NCBI GenBank assembly: GCA_023415775.1
Contig: JAEZJM010000025.1
Location: forward strand, 124,001-188,000
DNA from: Bacillota bacterium
Lineage (GTDB): Bacteria > Bacillota > Negativicutes > Sporomusales > UBA7701
Reading direction: 5' to 3'
Length of the DNA: 64,000 nucleotides
Of the stretch, positions 24,950 to 33,362 are shown in pieces (the first letter of the stretch is position 1; the number at the start of each line of letters is the position of its first letter). Position numbers and translations under genes: made by a program. The notes beneath the pieces are model-generated. The model did not search any database. It was not told where the DNA came from and worked only from the letters and a program-made list of their open reading frames with translations.

Positions 24950-26212
24950 CTATGACCACGGCAGAATGGCTTTGTACTTGTCTATCCACGACGTCCCCAT
25001 CGGGTTGATCGGCTGCCCGCCGCCGTTGACGCAGCCGCCGGGGCAGTTCATCACTTCGATGTAATGGTAGGGCGACTTGCCGGCGGTGACTTCGGCCACC
25101 ACAGGAGCGAGGTTCTCCTTGATACCATGAACGGCGGCTACTTTGAGGGTGATCTCCTTGCCGGTCTTTGCGTCTTTCATGGTGACGCTGGCCGCCTTGA
25201 CGCCCTTGAGGCCTCGCACCGGGACAAATTCGAGGGTGGCGAGTTCCTGTCCGGTTATCACGAAGTAAGCGGTCCTAAGCGCCGCCTCCATGACGCCGCC
25301 GGTATTGCCGAAGATGGTGCCAGCGCCGCTATAGCTGGTGAGTGGGTTGTCGACGTCTGTCACGCTGGGGGCGGCGGTCAGGGAAATATTCATCTTTTTG
25401 AACAGCCGGGCGAGGTCGCGGGTAGTGAGAACGGTGTCGACATCGGGGTAGCCGCCCGTCTTGCCCTGTTTGCGCCAGTAATCAGCGGCGCCGGCGAATT
25501 CCGGTCTTGAAGCTTCGAATTTCTTGGCGGTGCAGGGCATGATGCCGACCACGTACATATATTCGGGGTTGACTTTATATACATCTTTGGCGCCGTAGGT
25601 TTTGGCGAGGGCGCCCGCCATCTGCTGCGGCGATTTAGCCGAAGAAAGGTGGGGCAATATTTCAGGGTGGTTAAGCTCGGCATGGCGCACCCAGGCCGGG
25701 CAGCACGAGGTGAACTGTGGCAGCGGCCCAAGGTGGTAGCCGTGGGCCGGCTCGCCCATCGCATAGTGGCGGATCTTGGCGATCAACTCGCTGCCTTCCT
25801 CCATAATGCACTGGTCGGCGGCGAAGTTGTTGTCGAAGATTTTAAATCCCGCCTGCTTCATGGCGCCGTAAAGTTTTTCCGTGGTTAGGGTGCCGGGCTC
25901 CTGGCCGAATTCCTCGCCGATGGCGACGCGGACGGCGGGGGCGATAACGCCGACGACGGTGACACTGCCGTCTTTGAGTTTGGCGATGACGGCGTCGACG
26001 CTATCGGCGGTGTCCCGGGGCGCTCCAAAGGGGCAATTCACCAGGCACTGGCCGCAGAAAAGGCACTTTTCGTTGTCCACGCCATGCACGGCGCCGTACT
26101 TGCCGGTGAGGGCGCCGGTGGGGCAGAACGCCTTGCAGGAATCGCACCCCTTGCACTTTTTGCGGTCGATCTCGATGACTGAGGACAGCTCTTTTTGCCG
26201 AAAGCCTATCAT
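24950..26212 (-). CDS. Extracytoplasmic [FeFe]-hydrogenase catalytic subunit
   Basis: About 420 residues: a 2[4Fe-4S] ferredoxin domain (CKGCDSCKAFCPTGA; CLFCGQCLVNCPFGA) followed directly by the H-cluster domain with TSCCPAWVRH, MPCTAKKFEA and MNCPGGCVNGGGQP. There is no [2Fe-2S] or His-Cys3 domain, so it is the short form, unlike HydA of the other operon. No signal peptide of its own; export rides on the downstream small subunit. With the cytochrome b it makes a quinone-linked uptake hydrogenase. Start at 26212 is set by GGGAGGGGG; an in-frame ATG at 26260 would overlap the operator palindrome and has no RBS. Confidence 0.9.
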   Translation of the reverse strand: MIGFRQKELSSVIEIDRKKCKGCDSCKAFCPTGALTGKYGAVHGVDNEKCLFCGQCLVNCPFGAPRDTADSVDAVIAKLKDGSVTVVGVIAPAVRVAIGEEFGQEPGTLTTEKLYGAMKQAGFKIFDNNFAADQCIMEEGSELIAKIRHYAMGEPAHGYHLGPLPQFTSCCPAWVRHAELNHPEILPHLSSAKSPQQMAGALAKTYGAKDVYKVNPEYMYVVGIMPCTAKKFEASRPEFAGAADYWRKQGKTGGYPDVDTVLTTRDLARLFKKMNISLTAAPSVTDVDNPLTSYSGAGTIFGNTGGVMEAALRTAYFVITGQELATLEFVPVRGLKGVKAASVTMKDAKTGKEITLKVAAVHGIKENLAPVVAEVTAGKSPYHYIEVMNCPGGCVNGGGQPINPMGTSWIDKYKAILPWS

Positions 26213-26243
26213 AGAACCCCCTCCCAGGCATTTTTTTGGTATG

Positions 26244-26256
26244 GTGGTCTGACCAC
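26244..26256. promoter_or_regulatory. GntR/FadR-type operator palindrome
   Basis: GTGGTC-T-GACCAC. The core TGGTCTGACCA is the classic target format of FCD-domain GntR regulators (FadR, PdhR, LldR). It lies just downstream of the -10 box of the hydrogenase promoter. Confidence 0.5.
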
Positions 26257-26264
26257 TCATATAA

Positions 26265-26294
26265 ATATTAGGTTATATAGTTATAAACTGTCAA
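26265..26294 (-). promoter_or_regulatory. Promoter of extracytoplasmic hydrogenase operon
   Basis: Perfect -35 TTGACA, 18-bp spacer, TAATAT as -10. The -35 and -10 boxes are enclosed by AGGTT...AACCT arms. Confidence 0.7.
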
Positions 26295-26578
26295 CCTATT
26301 TTTTCAATATTGCGAAAGTGAAAAAAAGCACAAAGTCCCAGCTTGGCTGCTTGCGGATCGTCAAAAACCGGCCGTTAACCGCTCTTCACGATGATATTAC
26401 TTCCGAAACCGCGCTTTCTTCGTTCTTTAATGAAGGAATAATCTTCATACTATAGAAAAAGGTGTAATTAGTATTACTTGAAACGCTATTAACCGACAAG
26501 ATGTCTGACAAGGCGAAGTTTTCGGGTATTTTCTATTTAGCCAGCGTTAACCTGGCAAAGCAGGCAGGAGATGTTGTG

Positions 26579-26917
26579 ATGAAAATTGTTTCATATCAGG
26601 AAAAGGGATTCTTGGTCATTAAGGTCGATGGGCGGATGGACATCGCCACTTCCCCGGAATTCGAAAAAAATTGTACAGCTTTGATGGAACAGGGCCACCA
26701 GAAAGTCGTCATCGATTTTTCCGGCCTCGAGTACATCAGCAGTGCCGGCCTGCGCAGCATCCTGGCTATCGCCAAAAAGCTCAAAAGCGACGACGGCAGC
26801 CTGTCCCTGTGCTCTTTGACCGGCCTCGTGAAGGAAGTGTTCGACCTCTCGGGCTTCGACAACTTCCTGCCGATCTTCGCTGACGCTGAGCAGGCACTGG
26901 CGGGTGGCGGCAAATGA
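26579..26917 (+). CDS. STAS-domain anti-sigma factor antagonist (RsbV/BtrV-like)
   Basis: 112-residue single STAS domain. The phosphorylation loop is DFSGLEYISSAGLRS (about 46-60), with Ser54/Ser55 as the expected target. In partner switching the dephosphorylated form sequesters the cognate kinase/anti-sigma factor. The ATG at 26579 has AGGAGAT 6-7 bases upstream; the earlier in-frame codon at 26501 has none. It overlaps the kinase gene by 4 bases, the usual arrangement for this pair. No sigma factor gene is attached. Confidence 0.88.
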   Translation: MKIVSYQEKGFLVIKVDGRMDIATSPEFEKNCTALMEQGHQKVVIDFSGLEYISSAGLRSILAIAKKLKSDDGSLSLCSLTGLVKEVFDLSGFDNFLPIFADAEQALAGGGK

Positions 26918-27333
26918 CGCAGGCAACGGAAAGCACTTTCACCGCCAGCATCGAGAATATCCCCCAGATGGTGGCGTTCGTGGCCGAAAACGCCTCCGCG
27001 GTCGGCGTACACCCCCGGCGGGTGATGCATCTGGAACTGGCCACCGAGGAAGCGGTAACCAATATCTGCAGCTATGCTTATGAAGTCCCTCCCGGCCAGG
27101 TGTCCATTCGGGTCTCCCGTGTCGACGATGTCGTGCGGGTCGAATTCATCGACAACGGCGTGCCTTTCGACCCGCTGGACGCTGACGCGCCCGATCTTCA
27201 AGCCGACCTGGAAAACCGGGAGGTCGGCGGCCTGGGGATATTTCTTATCAGGCGCCTGCTCGACGAAGTCCACTACCACCGCCGCGATAACCAGAACATC
27301 CTGTCGCTGGGAATCAAACATGCACCTGAGTAA
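26914..27333 (+). CDS. Serine kinase / anti-sigma factor (RsbW-like HATPase)
   Basis: 139-residue GHKL ATPase. The N-box is LELATEEAVTNICSYAY (about 40-56), the G1 box DNGVPFDP and the G2 box GGLGIFLIRR (about 104-113). It phosphorylates the STAS partner and, when free, binds a sigma factor or other output protein. Sits between the STAS gene (ATGA overlap) and the binding-protein gene, whose start lies inside its last codons. The regulated output partner is not in the window. Confidence 0.88.
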   Translation: MTQATESTFTASIENIPQMVAFVAENASAVGVHPRRVMHLELATEEAVTNICSYAYEVPPGQVSIRVSRVDDVVRVEFIDNGVPFDPLDADAPDLQADLENREVGGLGIFLIRRLLDEVHYHRRDNQNILSLGIKHAPE

Positions 27334-28297
27334 AACCGTTATCGTCTTTGCCGCCGCCCTGGCGGCTCTGCTCACCCCTGCGCCGCCCGCCGCCGCCGCG
27401 GGGAAGCCGGTAGAGCTTATGCTTCAGTGGACCCACCAGGCCCAGTTCGCCGGTTATTATGTCGCCGCGTCCAAGGGCATATACCAGGCTCACGGCCTCG
27501 ACGTAAAGATAATTCAGGGCGGCCCTGGCCTCGACCCGATGAACGAGCTTGCCAGCGGTGATGTCGACTTTGTCAGCGCCTGGCTGTCGACCGCCCTCAT
27601 CCGGCGTCAGGACGGGCTGCCGATCGTCAACGTCGCCCAGATCGTCAACAGGTCCAACCTGCTGCTGTTAAGCCGGAAAGACTTGTCGGGAGAATCCGCC
27701 AAAAACTTGAGCGGCCGCAGGATAAGCATCTGGGAGGGAGACTTCCGGGCGCCCTACCTGGCATGGCTTCAATCCGAAGGAGTGGAGCCCGCGGCGCTCC
27801 ATCCCCAGTACTACTCGGTAAACCTATTCCTCCGCAAAGGCGTCGATGCCTGTTCCGCCATGTACTATAACGAGTATCACATGTTGTACCAGGCCGGGGT
27901 GGACGACGATGACCTAACGGTCTTTTTCTTGAAAGACTACGGTTTCGGCTTCCCCGAAGATGGCCTCTACTGCACTGAAAGCACCATCAGACTGAACCGC
28001 GAAATGGTTGCAGCATTCCGCGCGGCCTCGCTGGAAGGCTGGCTCTACGCCGCCCGGCATCCGGAGGAAGCCCTGGACATCGTAATGGAATACGTGACCG
28101 CCGCCAACGTCGCGACCAACCGTTCCCACATGAAATGGATGCTGGAAAAGATCTTAGCAAGCATCGTGCCTGTCGCCAAGGATTCCTGGACACTCGGCGA
28201 ACTGACCCGGGAAGATTACGAAAAAACGGTCCTGATGATGAAGGGGCAAAACATGCTCCACAATCCCCCCTCGTACGAAGCGTTTACAGGGAGGTGA
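27320..28297 (+). CDS. NMT1/THI5-type periplasmic substrate-binding protein
   Basis: About 325 residues with a signal peptide (hydrophobic core VIVFAAALAALL, cleavage near AAAA at about 25-28). The mature start VELMLQWTHQAQFAGYYVA is the NMT1/THI5-like signature of pyrimidine-precursor or sulfonate-type binding proteins. There is no lipobox and no ABC permease or ATPase gene nearby. Its start lies 14 bases inside the kinase gene, and the phosphatase start follows 6 bases after its stop. It is therefore likely to serve signalling: a ligand-loaded binding protein could act on the phosphatase sensor domain. Ligand unknown. Confidence 0.8.
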   Translation: MHLSKTVIVFAAALAALLTPAPPAAAAGKPVELMLQWTHQAQFAGYYVAASKGIYQAHGLDVKIIQGGPGLDPMNELASGDVDFVSAWLSTALIRRQDGLPIVNVAQIVNRSNLLLLSRKDLSGESAKNLSGRRISIWEGDFRAPYLAWLQSEGVEPAALHPQYYSVNLFLRKGVDACSAMYYNEYHMLYQAGVDDDDLTVFFLKDYGFGFPEDGLYCTESTIRLNREMVAAFRAASLEGWLYAARHPEEALDIVMEYVTAANVATNRSHMKWMLEKILASIVPVAKDSWTLGELTREDYEKTVLMMKGQNMLHNPPSYEAFTGR

Positions 28298-28303
28298 CGG
28301 TCC

Positions 28304-30232
28304 GTGTTCCATAACATGAGTATCCGTTGGCGCCTGTTCGCTTTTGTATTGGCCGCCGCCGGCATAATACTGGCAGTGGTCATCGGCTATGGCTACCTCG
28401 AGGCGCGCGCGCTGCTGGAGGAGGAGTTGGAAGCAAAAGCCTGGCAGCTTTCCAACGCCACCGCCAACAAGATAGTTACTGTCGAAAAGTCGGTCGCGAA
28501 AGTGGCCGGCGGCCTGGCGGCGGCCACGGTATTGAATCCCGCCGCACGGAACGACCTTTATCCGCTGCTGGAGCGGCTGCTTGCCGAAAACGAGGAAGTC
28601 TCGGGAATCGCAGTCGCCTGGGCGCCCGCTTATCGGGCCGAGAGCGGAAACACCGTCTCGCCGTCAGTGCATCGGCTCGGCAGTCAGTTGGAACGGGGAG
28701 ACTTGGCGGCAGGCGGTGCCAACTATACTGTCGCCGACTGGTACGCCCTGCCGCGCAATCTCTTCCTCCCCAACTGGAGCGAGCCCTACTCGGCCGGCAA
28801 CGGCAACGACGCACTGATGGTTACCTACTCCATCCCCCTTTATGCCAAGGCTGGCCACAGCAGCTTCATCGGCGTCGTCAAGTGCGACGTCTCGCTTGAG
28901 TGGCTGCGCGAGCTTCTGTTGGCGCTGCCGCTGGAACGGAACGGCTACGCTTTCCTGCTGTCACGGAACGGCACCTATGTCGCCCATCCGCAAGCCGGCT
29001 TCATCCTGAAGGAAAACATCTTCAGCCGGGCCGAGGAACAGGGCAACGCCCTTCTTCGCAAGCTCGGCCGCGAAATGGTTAAAGGGCGCAGCGGCTTCAT
29101 CCGCTACGACAGTATCGTCAGCGACGAGAAGGGGTGGCTTCTTTATCAGCCAATACCTTCCACCGGGTGGGTACTGGGGGTGTTCTTCCCCCAGGAGGCG
29201 ATGACCGCCAAAGTAATCGAGCTTAGTCGCAAGGAAGCGGCTATCGGGCTGATCGGCTTCCTACTGCTCCTGCCGGTGATGCTGCTCATCGCCCGCTCCA
29301 TCACCCGCCCGCTGCTTCAACTGGACAAGGCTGCCAGAATACTCGCCACCGGCGATTTGGACGCACCCCTCCCCGCGCTGCGCGGCAAAGACGAAGTCGC
29401 CCGCCTGGCCGACTCCTTTACAACCATGCGCGACGAACTCAAGGTCCATCTGGCCATGCTGGAAAAAACGGCGGCGAACCGTGAGCGGATCGAGAGCGAA
29501 CTCAGAATCGCCCGCGATATCCAGATGGGTCTCGTCCCCAAAACCTTCCCGCCTTTTCCCGCGCGGCAGGACTTCGAGCTTTACGCGGTTATGAACCCGG
29601 CCCGCCAGGTGGGCGGCGACTTCTACGACTTTTTCATGCCCGACGACGAACACCTGTGCATAGCCATCGGCGACGTCTCCGGCAAAGGCGTCCCCGCAGC
29701 GCTATTCATGGCTGTCACCCGCACCCTGCTGCGGGCCTTCCTCCAGAACGGCGACTCACCGGGCGATGCGCTGCGCCACCTCAACGACGACCTCGCCCAT
29801 AACAACGACTACTGCATGTTCGTCACCGTCTTCTGCCTGGTGGTCCATCTGCCCAGCGGCCGCTGCCGGTTCGCGAACGGCGGCCACAACCTGCCCTGCG
29901 TCATCCGCGCCGACGGCAGGATCGACTACCTTCCCAAGACACAGGGTGCCGCCCTGGGGGTCATGGAAGGGCTGCAGGTAGCGGAAAGCGAAACCTCCCT
30001 TACCCCGGGCGACACGCTATTCTTATATACCGACGGCGTCACCGAAGCCATGAACCGCCAGGAAGAACTGTTCGGCGACAACAGGATGACGACAGAATTG
30101 TCCCTGCGGCGAGAGCTGAGCTGCACCGATCTGCTCGGTGCTGTGGCGGAAGCTGTGGCAATCCACGCCGATGGGGCCGAGCAGTCGGACGACATCACCA
30201 TGGTGGCCCTCCGTTATTTCGGGCAAAGCTAA
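28304..30232 (+). CDS. Membrane Cache-HAMP-PP2C (RsbU/SpoIIE-type) phosphatase
   Basis: 642 residues: a transmembrane helix (about 11-30), an extracytoplasmic double-Cache sensor (about 35-305), a second helix (about 308-328), HAMP (about 329-382), a short coiled coil (to about 405) and a PP2C phosphatase (about 415-640). Metal-site motifs are VGGDFYDFF and AIGDVSGKGVPAALFM; SDDITMVAL closes the domain. It should dephosphorylate the STAS protein when its sensor is triggered. The GTG start has GGGAGGTGA 6 bases upstream. Last gene of the four-gene operon. Confidence 0.9.
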   Translation: MFHNMSIRWRLFAFVLAAAGIILAVVIGYGYLEARALLEEELEAKAWQLSNATANKIVTVEKSVAKVAGGLAAATVLNPAARNDLYPLLERLLAENEEVSGIAVAWAPAYRAESGNTVSPSVHRLGSQLERGDLAAGGANYTVADWYALPRNLFLPNWSEPYSAGNGNDALMVTYSIPLYAKAGHSSFIGVVKCDVSLEWLRELLLALPLERNGYAFLLSRNGTYVAHPQAGFILKENIFSRAEEQGNALLRKLGREMVKGRSGFIRYDSIVSDEKGWLLYQPIPSTGWVLGVFFPQEAMTAKVIELSRKEAAIGLIGFLLLLPVMLLIARSITRPLLQLDKAARILATGDLDAPLPALRGKDEVARLADSFTTMRDELKVHLAMLEKTAANRERIESELRIARDIQMGLVPKTFPPFPARQDFELYAVMNPARQVGGDFYDFFMPDDEHLCIAIGDVSGKGVPAALFMAVTRTLLRAFLQNGDSPGDALRHLNDDLAHNNDYCMFVTVFCLVVHLPSGRCRFANGGHNLPCVIRADGRIDYLPKTQGAALGVMEGLQVAESETSLTPGDTLFLYTDGVTEAMNRQEELFGDNRMTTELSLRRELSCTDLLGAVAEAVAIHADGAEQSDDITMVALRYFGQS

Positions 30233-30258
30233 TAACGGCATACCGAACGGCGACACCA

Positions 30259-30292
30259 AACAACGCGGCGCAAAATGCGCCGCGTTGTTTTC
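30259..30292 (+). terminator. Terminator of partner-switching operon
   Basis: AACAACGCGGCGCA-AAA-TGCGCCGCGTTGTT, 14 pairs, followed by TT. Confidence 0.85.
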
Positions 30293-30519
30293 ATCTTCCG
30301 GTCGCGCGGCCTACTGTCTTGTCGCCCGCCTTCCCCAGGGGCATTGGCGCTCAGCCGCCGGCAACCTCCCCTTTAACTCCTGTCGCCAAAAACGATTTTC
30401 CTATATATACAAATAACACGTTTGGGATTATAATTATTTTAGGATATTTATTATTCATGGCAAATAATCCGGAATAATTGCCAAACCGCAGGGCGTTATC
30501 GCCATATGGGAGGATTACC

Positions 30520-30840
30520 ATGAAAAGGATGTTGTTGTTCGCCGGAACAGTTCTGGTTCTGGCCGCCGTCGCGGCGTTTGCCTTCGGCCCGTTCGGCCAG
30601 GAAAGGCTGCAGCTTATTCACCGCGACGGCCCCCGCTCGCTCTATCTGGACACCAGCTCGGTGCAGGTCATCAGCGAACCGGACACCGGGCTCCGCTACC
30701 TCGACGCGACTGTGCGGCAGACATACGAATTTACCGACAACTACGATCTCACCAGGTACTACGTACTGGTTGACGCCAGAAAACTCCAACCGGTTACCGC
30801 CATCGGCTGCGACAAGGACGGAAAAGTGCTCGAGCTTTGA
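30520..30840 (+). CDS. Exported hypothetical protein, possibly cut by an in-frame TGA
   Basis: 106 residues with an N-terminal membrane or signal segment (MLLFAGTVLVLAAVAAFAF) and a small beta-rich domain (YLDTSSVQVI; RYLDATVRQTYEF). I do not recognise a family with confidence. The same frame continues for 35 more sense codons after TGA 30838-30840, reaching TGA 30946-30948, and that extension (NEDKIYDAVLNHARKRRLF) reads like a natural helical C-terminus. The gene may be a recent nonsense allele, or a sequencing error may be present. RBS GGGAGGATTACC-ATG is strong. Confidence 0.65.
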   Translation: MKRMLLFAGTVLVLAAVAAFAFGPFGQERLQLIHRDGPRSLYLDTSSVQVISEPDTGLRYLDATVRQTYEFTDNYDLTRYYVLVDARKLQPVTAIGCDKDGKVLEL

Positions 30841-30975
30841 AACCTCATGGATAATGCGGTCTCGTGGAGACCGCCCGACCCCGCCGCCAACGAGGATAAG
30901 ATCTACGACGCCGTTTTGAACCACGCCCGCAAAAGGCGCCTGTTCTGACCCCGGCCCGATGCAAGCCCTGATTGG

Positions 30976-31013
30976 CAAAAACAGGCACCTGTACCACGGG
31001 GTACCGGTGCCTG
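30976..31013. terminator. Terminator between exported hypothetical and C-GCAxxG-C-C gene
   Basis: CAGGCACCTGTACC pairs with GGTACCGGTGCCTG (one mismatch) around ACGG. The preceding AAAAA gives a T tract on the minus strand. Confidence 0.75.
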
Positions 31014-31037
31014 CTATCGTCTAGCTCCCGCCGGCGT

Positions 31038-31499
31038 CTATCGCGGGGAAGCGCCGGGCGCCTTTCCGGCGATGCCGTTTTCCTGAATGTATTCCATCAG
31101 CATTTCGGCTGTCCGGCCGGTGATTTTCAGGCAGCCGCGCAGATGCTCCCTGGTTTCGAAAGGATGCGGATTAAGCGCCCGGCAGCACGTACCCCCGAAG
31201 TTGCCGCTGAACCGGTCGTGGAAGCCCTCGCTCGCGCGGTACGCGGCGTCGCGGCTCTCCTCATTGCTCCTCCGTCCCTCAAGCGTCCCCAGCACCATTA
31301 TTGACGCCGCCAGCGCCCCGCACACACAGCCCGCGTGTCCGATGCCCCCGCCGAAGCCTGCGGCGAGACTCAGAGCGTCGTCACCCAGCCCCAGACCGAG
31401 CGTCGTGTTGAACGACCGCAAAATCGCCTCCGCGCAGTTGTAACCTTCCCTGAAATGCTGCCCCGCTATCTGCTTGACATCCGGTTGCCCGCTATCCAT
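31038..31499 (-). CDS. C-GCAxxG-C-C family redox-type protein
   Basis: 154 residues with the cysteine pattern that names the family: GYNCAEAIL (about 19-27), GCVCGALAAS (about 57-66), CCRALNP (about 105-111) and GCLK. These proteins are thought to bind a metal or act in thiol redox chemistry, but no function is established that I know of. Start at 31499 is set by GAGGGGGAG 5 bases upstream. Stands alone, with a shared terminator downstream. Confidence 0.75.
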   Translation of the reverse strand: MDSGQPDVKQIAGQHFREGYNCAEAILRSFNTTLGLGLGDDALSLAAGFGGGIGHAGCVCGALAASIMVLGTLEGRRSNEESRDAAYRASEGFHDRFSGNFGGTCCRALNPHPFETREHLRGCLKITGRTAEMLMEYIQENGIAGKAPGASPR

Positions 31500-31773
31500 G
31501 TATTCTCCCCCTCTGTTTCGAAAATACCCCAAAGTACCAGACCTCTGCCCGTCAGCCGCCAGAATCCCGAAAAAGTGGTCTATACCCTATACTAAAGTAC
31601 CTTAGAACCTTTTTCAACGGTTGGCGCCTTATTGCCTTTCGTTTACGGACTTCTCCCTTAAAGCCCAAGGAGGTTTTGCCTTTCCCTTCTTTTAGCGACC
31701 ACGGACGACATACTTATTAACCTTCCGCGCTCATACTAAATATACCGCCCCAATAAGCTTGGCTGGAGGAAAA

Positions 31774-33249
31774 ATGATAAAGAAAAAAGACGAAATGGAT
31801 CCTGGATGGAAGCTGGATAACAGTTACGCCCGTCTCCCAAAAACATTTTTCAGCATCCAAAACCCAACCACCGTGAAATCGCCGCAGTTGATCATCCTCA
31901 ACCTCCCCCTGGCAGCATCCCTGGGGTTGAATATCTCTGCGCTGCGAAGTGAAGACGGCGTAGCGGCGCTTGCCGGCAATCTCGTTCCCGCAGGTGCTTT
32001 GCCGCTTGCGCAAGCTTACGCGGGGCATCAGTTCGGGCACTTTACCATGTTGGGAGACGGCCGGGCCCTTTTGCTCGGCGAACAGATTACCCCCCAAGGC
32101 GAGCGGTTCGACATCCAACTCAAGGGGGCAGGGAGAACGCCATACTCCCGCGGCGGCGACGGGCTCGCGGCCCTCGGGCCGATGCTGCGCGAGTACATCA
32201 TCAGCGAATCTATGCAGGCTCTCGGCATTGCCACTACCCGCAGCCTCGCCGTGGTATCCACCGGCGAACCGGTAATCCGTGAAACCATACTGCCTGGTGC
32301 TATTCTGACCCGCGTCGCGGCCAGCCATCTGCGGGTGGGCACTTTCCAGTACGCAGCGGCGCGGGGAACCCCTGAGGATCTCCGCGCCCTGGCCGACTAT
32401 ACGCTGAAGCGCCATTTCCCGGATATTGACCTTGATGGCAATCGTTATCTGGCGCTCCTGCAGGCCGTAATCGCGCGGCAGGCCGGGCTGATCGCCGGCT
32501 GGCAACTGGTCGGCTTTGTCCACGGAGTGATGAATACCGACAACATGGCCCTCAGCGGCGAAACCATCGACTATGGCCCCTGCGCCTTTATGGATACCTA
32601 TGACCCGGCGACTGTGTTCAGTTCCATCGATCGCAACGGGCGGTACGCGTACGGAAATCAACCGCACATCGCCGGCTGGAATCTCGCGCGCTTTGCCGAA
32701 ACCCTTCTGCCGCTACTGCATCCCGACGAGAAGCAGGCAGTCACCCTCGCCCAGGACGCGCTTTCAGCCTATGCGGAGTTGTATCACGCCGCCTGGCTCT
32801 CCGGTATGAGAGCCAAACTGGGCATCTTCAACGTGGAAACCGGGGACACCGCCCTCTTTGAAGACCTTCTCGGCATCATGAAGGAACAGCAGGTTGACTA
32901 TACCAACACCTTCCGCGCACTGACCATCGGTGACCAGGAAGAAACAGCCCTGTTGGGCTCCGGCGAATTTGCCCGCTGGCGCGAACAATGGCAGGCCCGA
33001 CTAATTAGGCAGCCGCAGTCTGCCGCCGCAGTAAATCAGTTGATGCGCAGCAGCAACCCTGCCGTAATCCCCCGCAACCACCGGGTCGAAGCCGCTCTCG
33101 AAAGCGCGGTGAAGCACGGCGACTACACCGTTATGGAGAAGCTCCTTGCGGTTCTGTCCCACCCCTATGCCTACTCCGTCGAACAGGACGAGTATTCGCA
33201 GCCGCCTGGACCAGCCGCTTGTCCTTACCGAACATTCTGCGGCACTTGA
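31774..33249 (+). CDS. selO: Protein adenylyltransferase SelO (UPF0061/YdiU)
   Basis: Pseudokinase-fold enzyme of about 491 residues that transfers AMP to Ser, Thr or Tyr of target proteins, mainly in redox homeostasis. Family signatures are YAGHQFGHFTMLGDGRALLL (about 82-101), the lysine in DIQLKGAGRTPYSRGGDG, HGVMNTDNM (catalytic-loop region) and the DYGPCAFMD metal Asp. The C-terminus RNHRVEAALE...PYRTFCGT is complete. A single Cys sits near the end, where eukaryotic SelO has selenocysteine. The ATG at 31774 follows GGAGG; the upstream TTG lacks an RBS. Confidence 0.93.
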   Translation: MIKKKDEMDPGWKLDNSYARLPKTFFSIQNPTTVKSPQLIILNLPLAASLGLNISALRSEDGVAALAGNLVPAGALPLAQAYAGHQFGHFTMLGDGRALLLGEQITPQGERFDIQLKGAGRTPYSRGGDGLAALGPMLREYIISESMQALGIATTRSLAVVSTGEPVIRETILPGAILTRVAASHLRVGTFQYAAARGTPEDLRALADYTLKRHFPDIDLDGNRYLALLQAVIARQAGLIAGWQLVGFVHGVMNTDNMALSGETIDYGPCAFMDTYDPATVFSSIDRNGRYAYGNQPHIAGWNLARFAETLLPLLHPDEKQAVTLAQDALSAYAELYHAAWLSGMRAKLGIFNVETGDTALFEDLLGIMKEQQVDYTNTFRALTIGDQEETALLGSGEFARWREQWQARLIRQPQSAAAVNQLMRSSNPAVIPRNHRVEAALESAVKHGDYTVMEKLLAVLSHPYAYSVEQDEYSQPPGPAACPYRTFCGT

Positions 33250-33362
33250 ATAATGCGGTAATTATTCCGCTCTTTGCTGGATAGGCCATGCTGACCCATA
33301 CTAGGCTAAAACCGCCGCCGTCAGCATAAACATTAGCATGCACACTGACGCGCGGAGGGATA

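Larger units (their letters stand above)
26213..26578. other. Divergent control region, hydrogenase / partner-switching operon
   Basis: 366 bp without a gene. It contains the minus-strand hydrogenase promoter and operator (separate entries). On the plus strand it has a possible -10 box TACTAT near 26448 and a small palindrome GTAAT-TAGT-ATTAC (26464-26477) before the STAS gene. Confidence 0.5.

Noticed and set aside
27074..27319. An N-terminal extension of the NMT1-type binding protein
   Set aside because: The extended frame lies inside the kinase gene; a clear signal peptide starts at 27320.
30838..30840. TGA as a selenocysteine codon
   Set aside because: No selenoprotein family is recognisable, and I cannot see a convincing bacterial SECIS hairpin directly after the codon.
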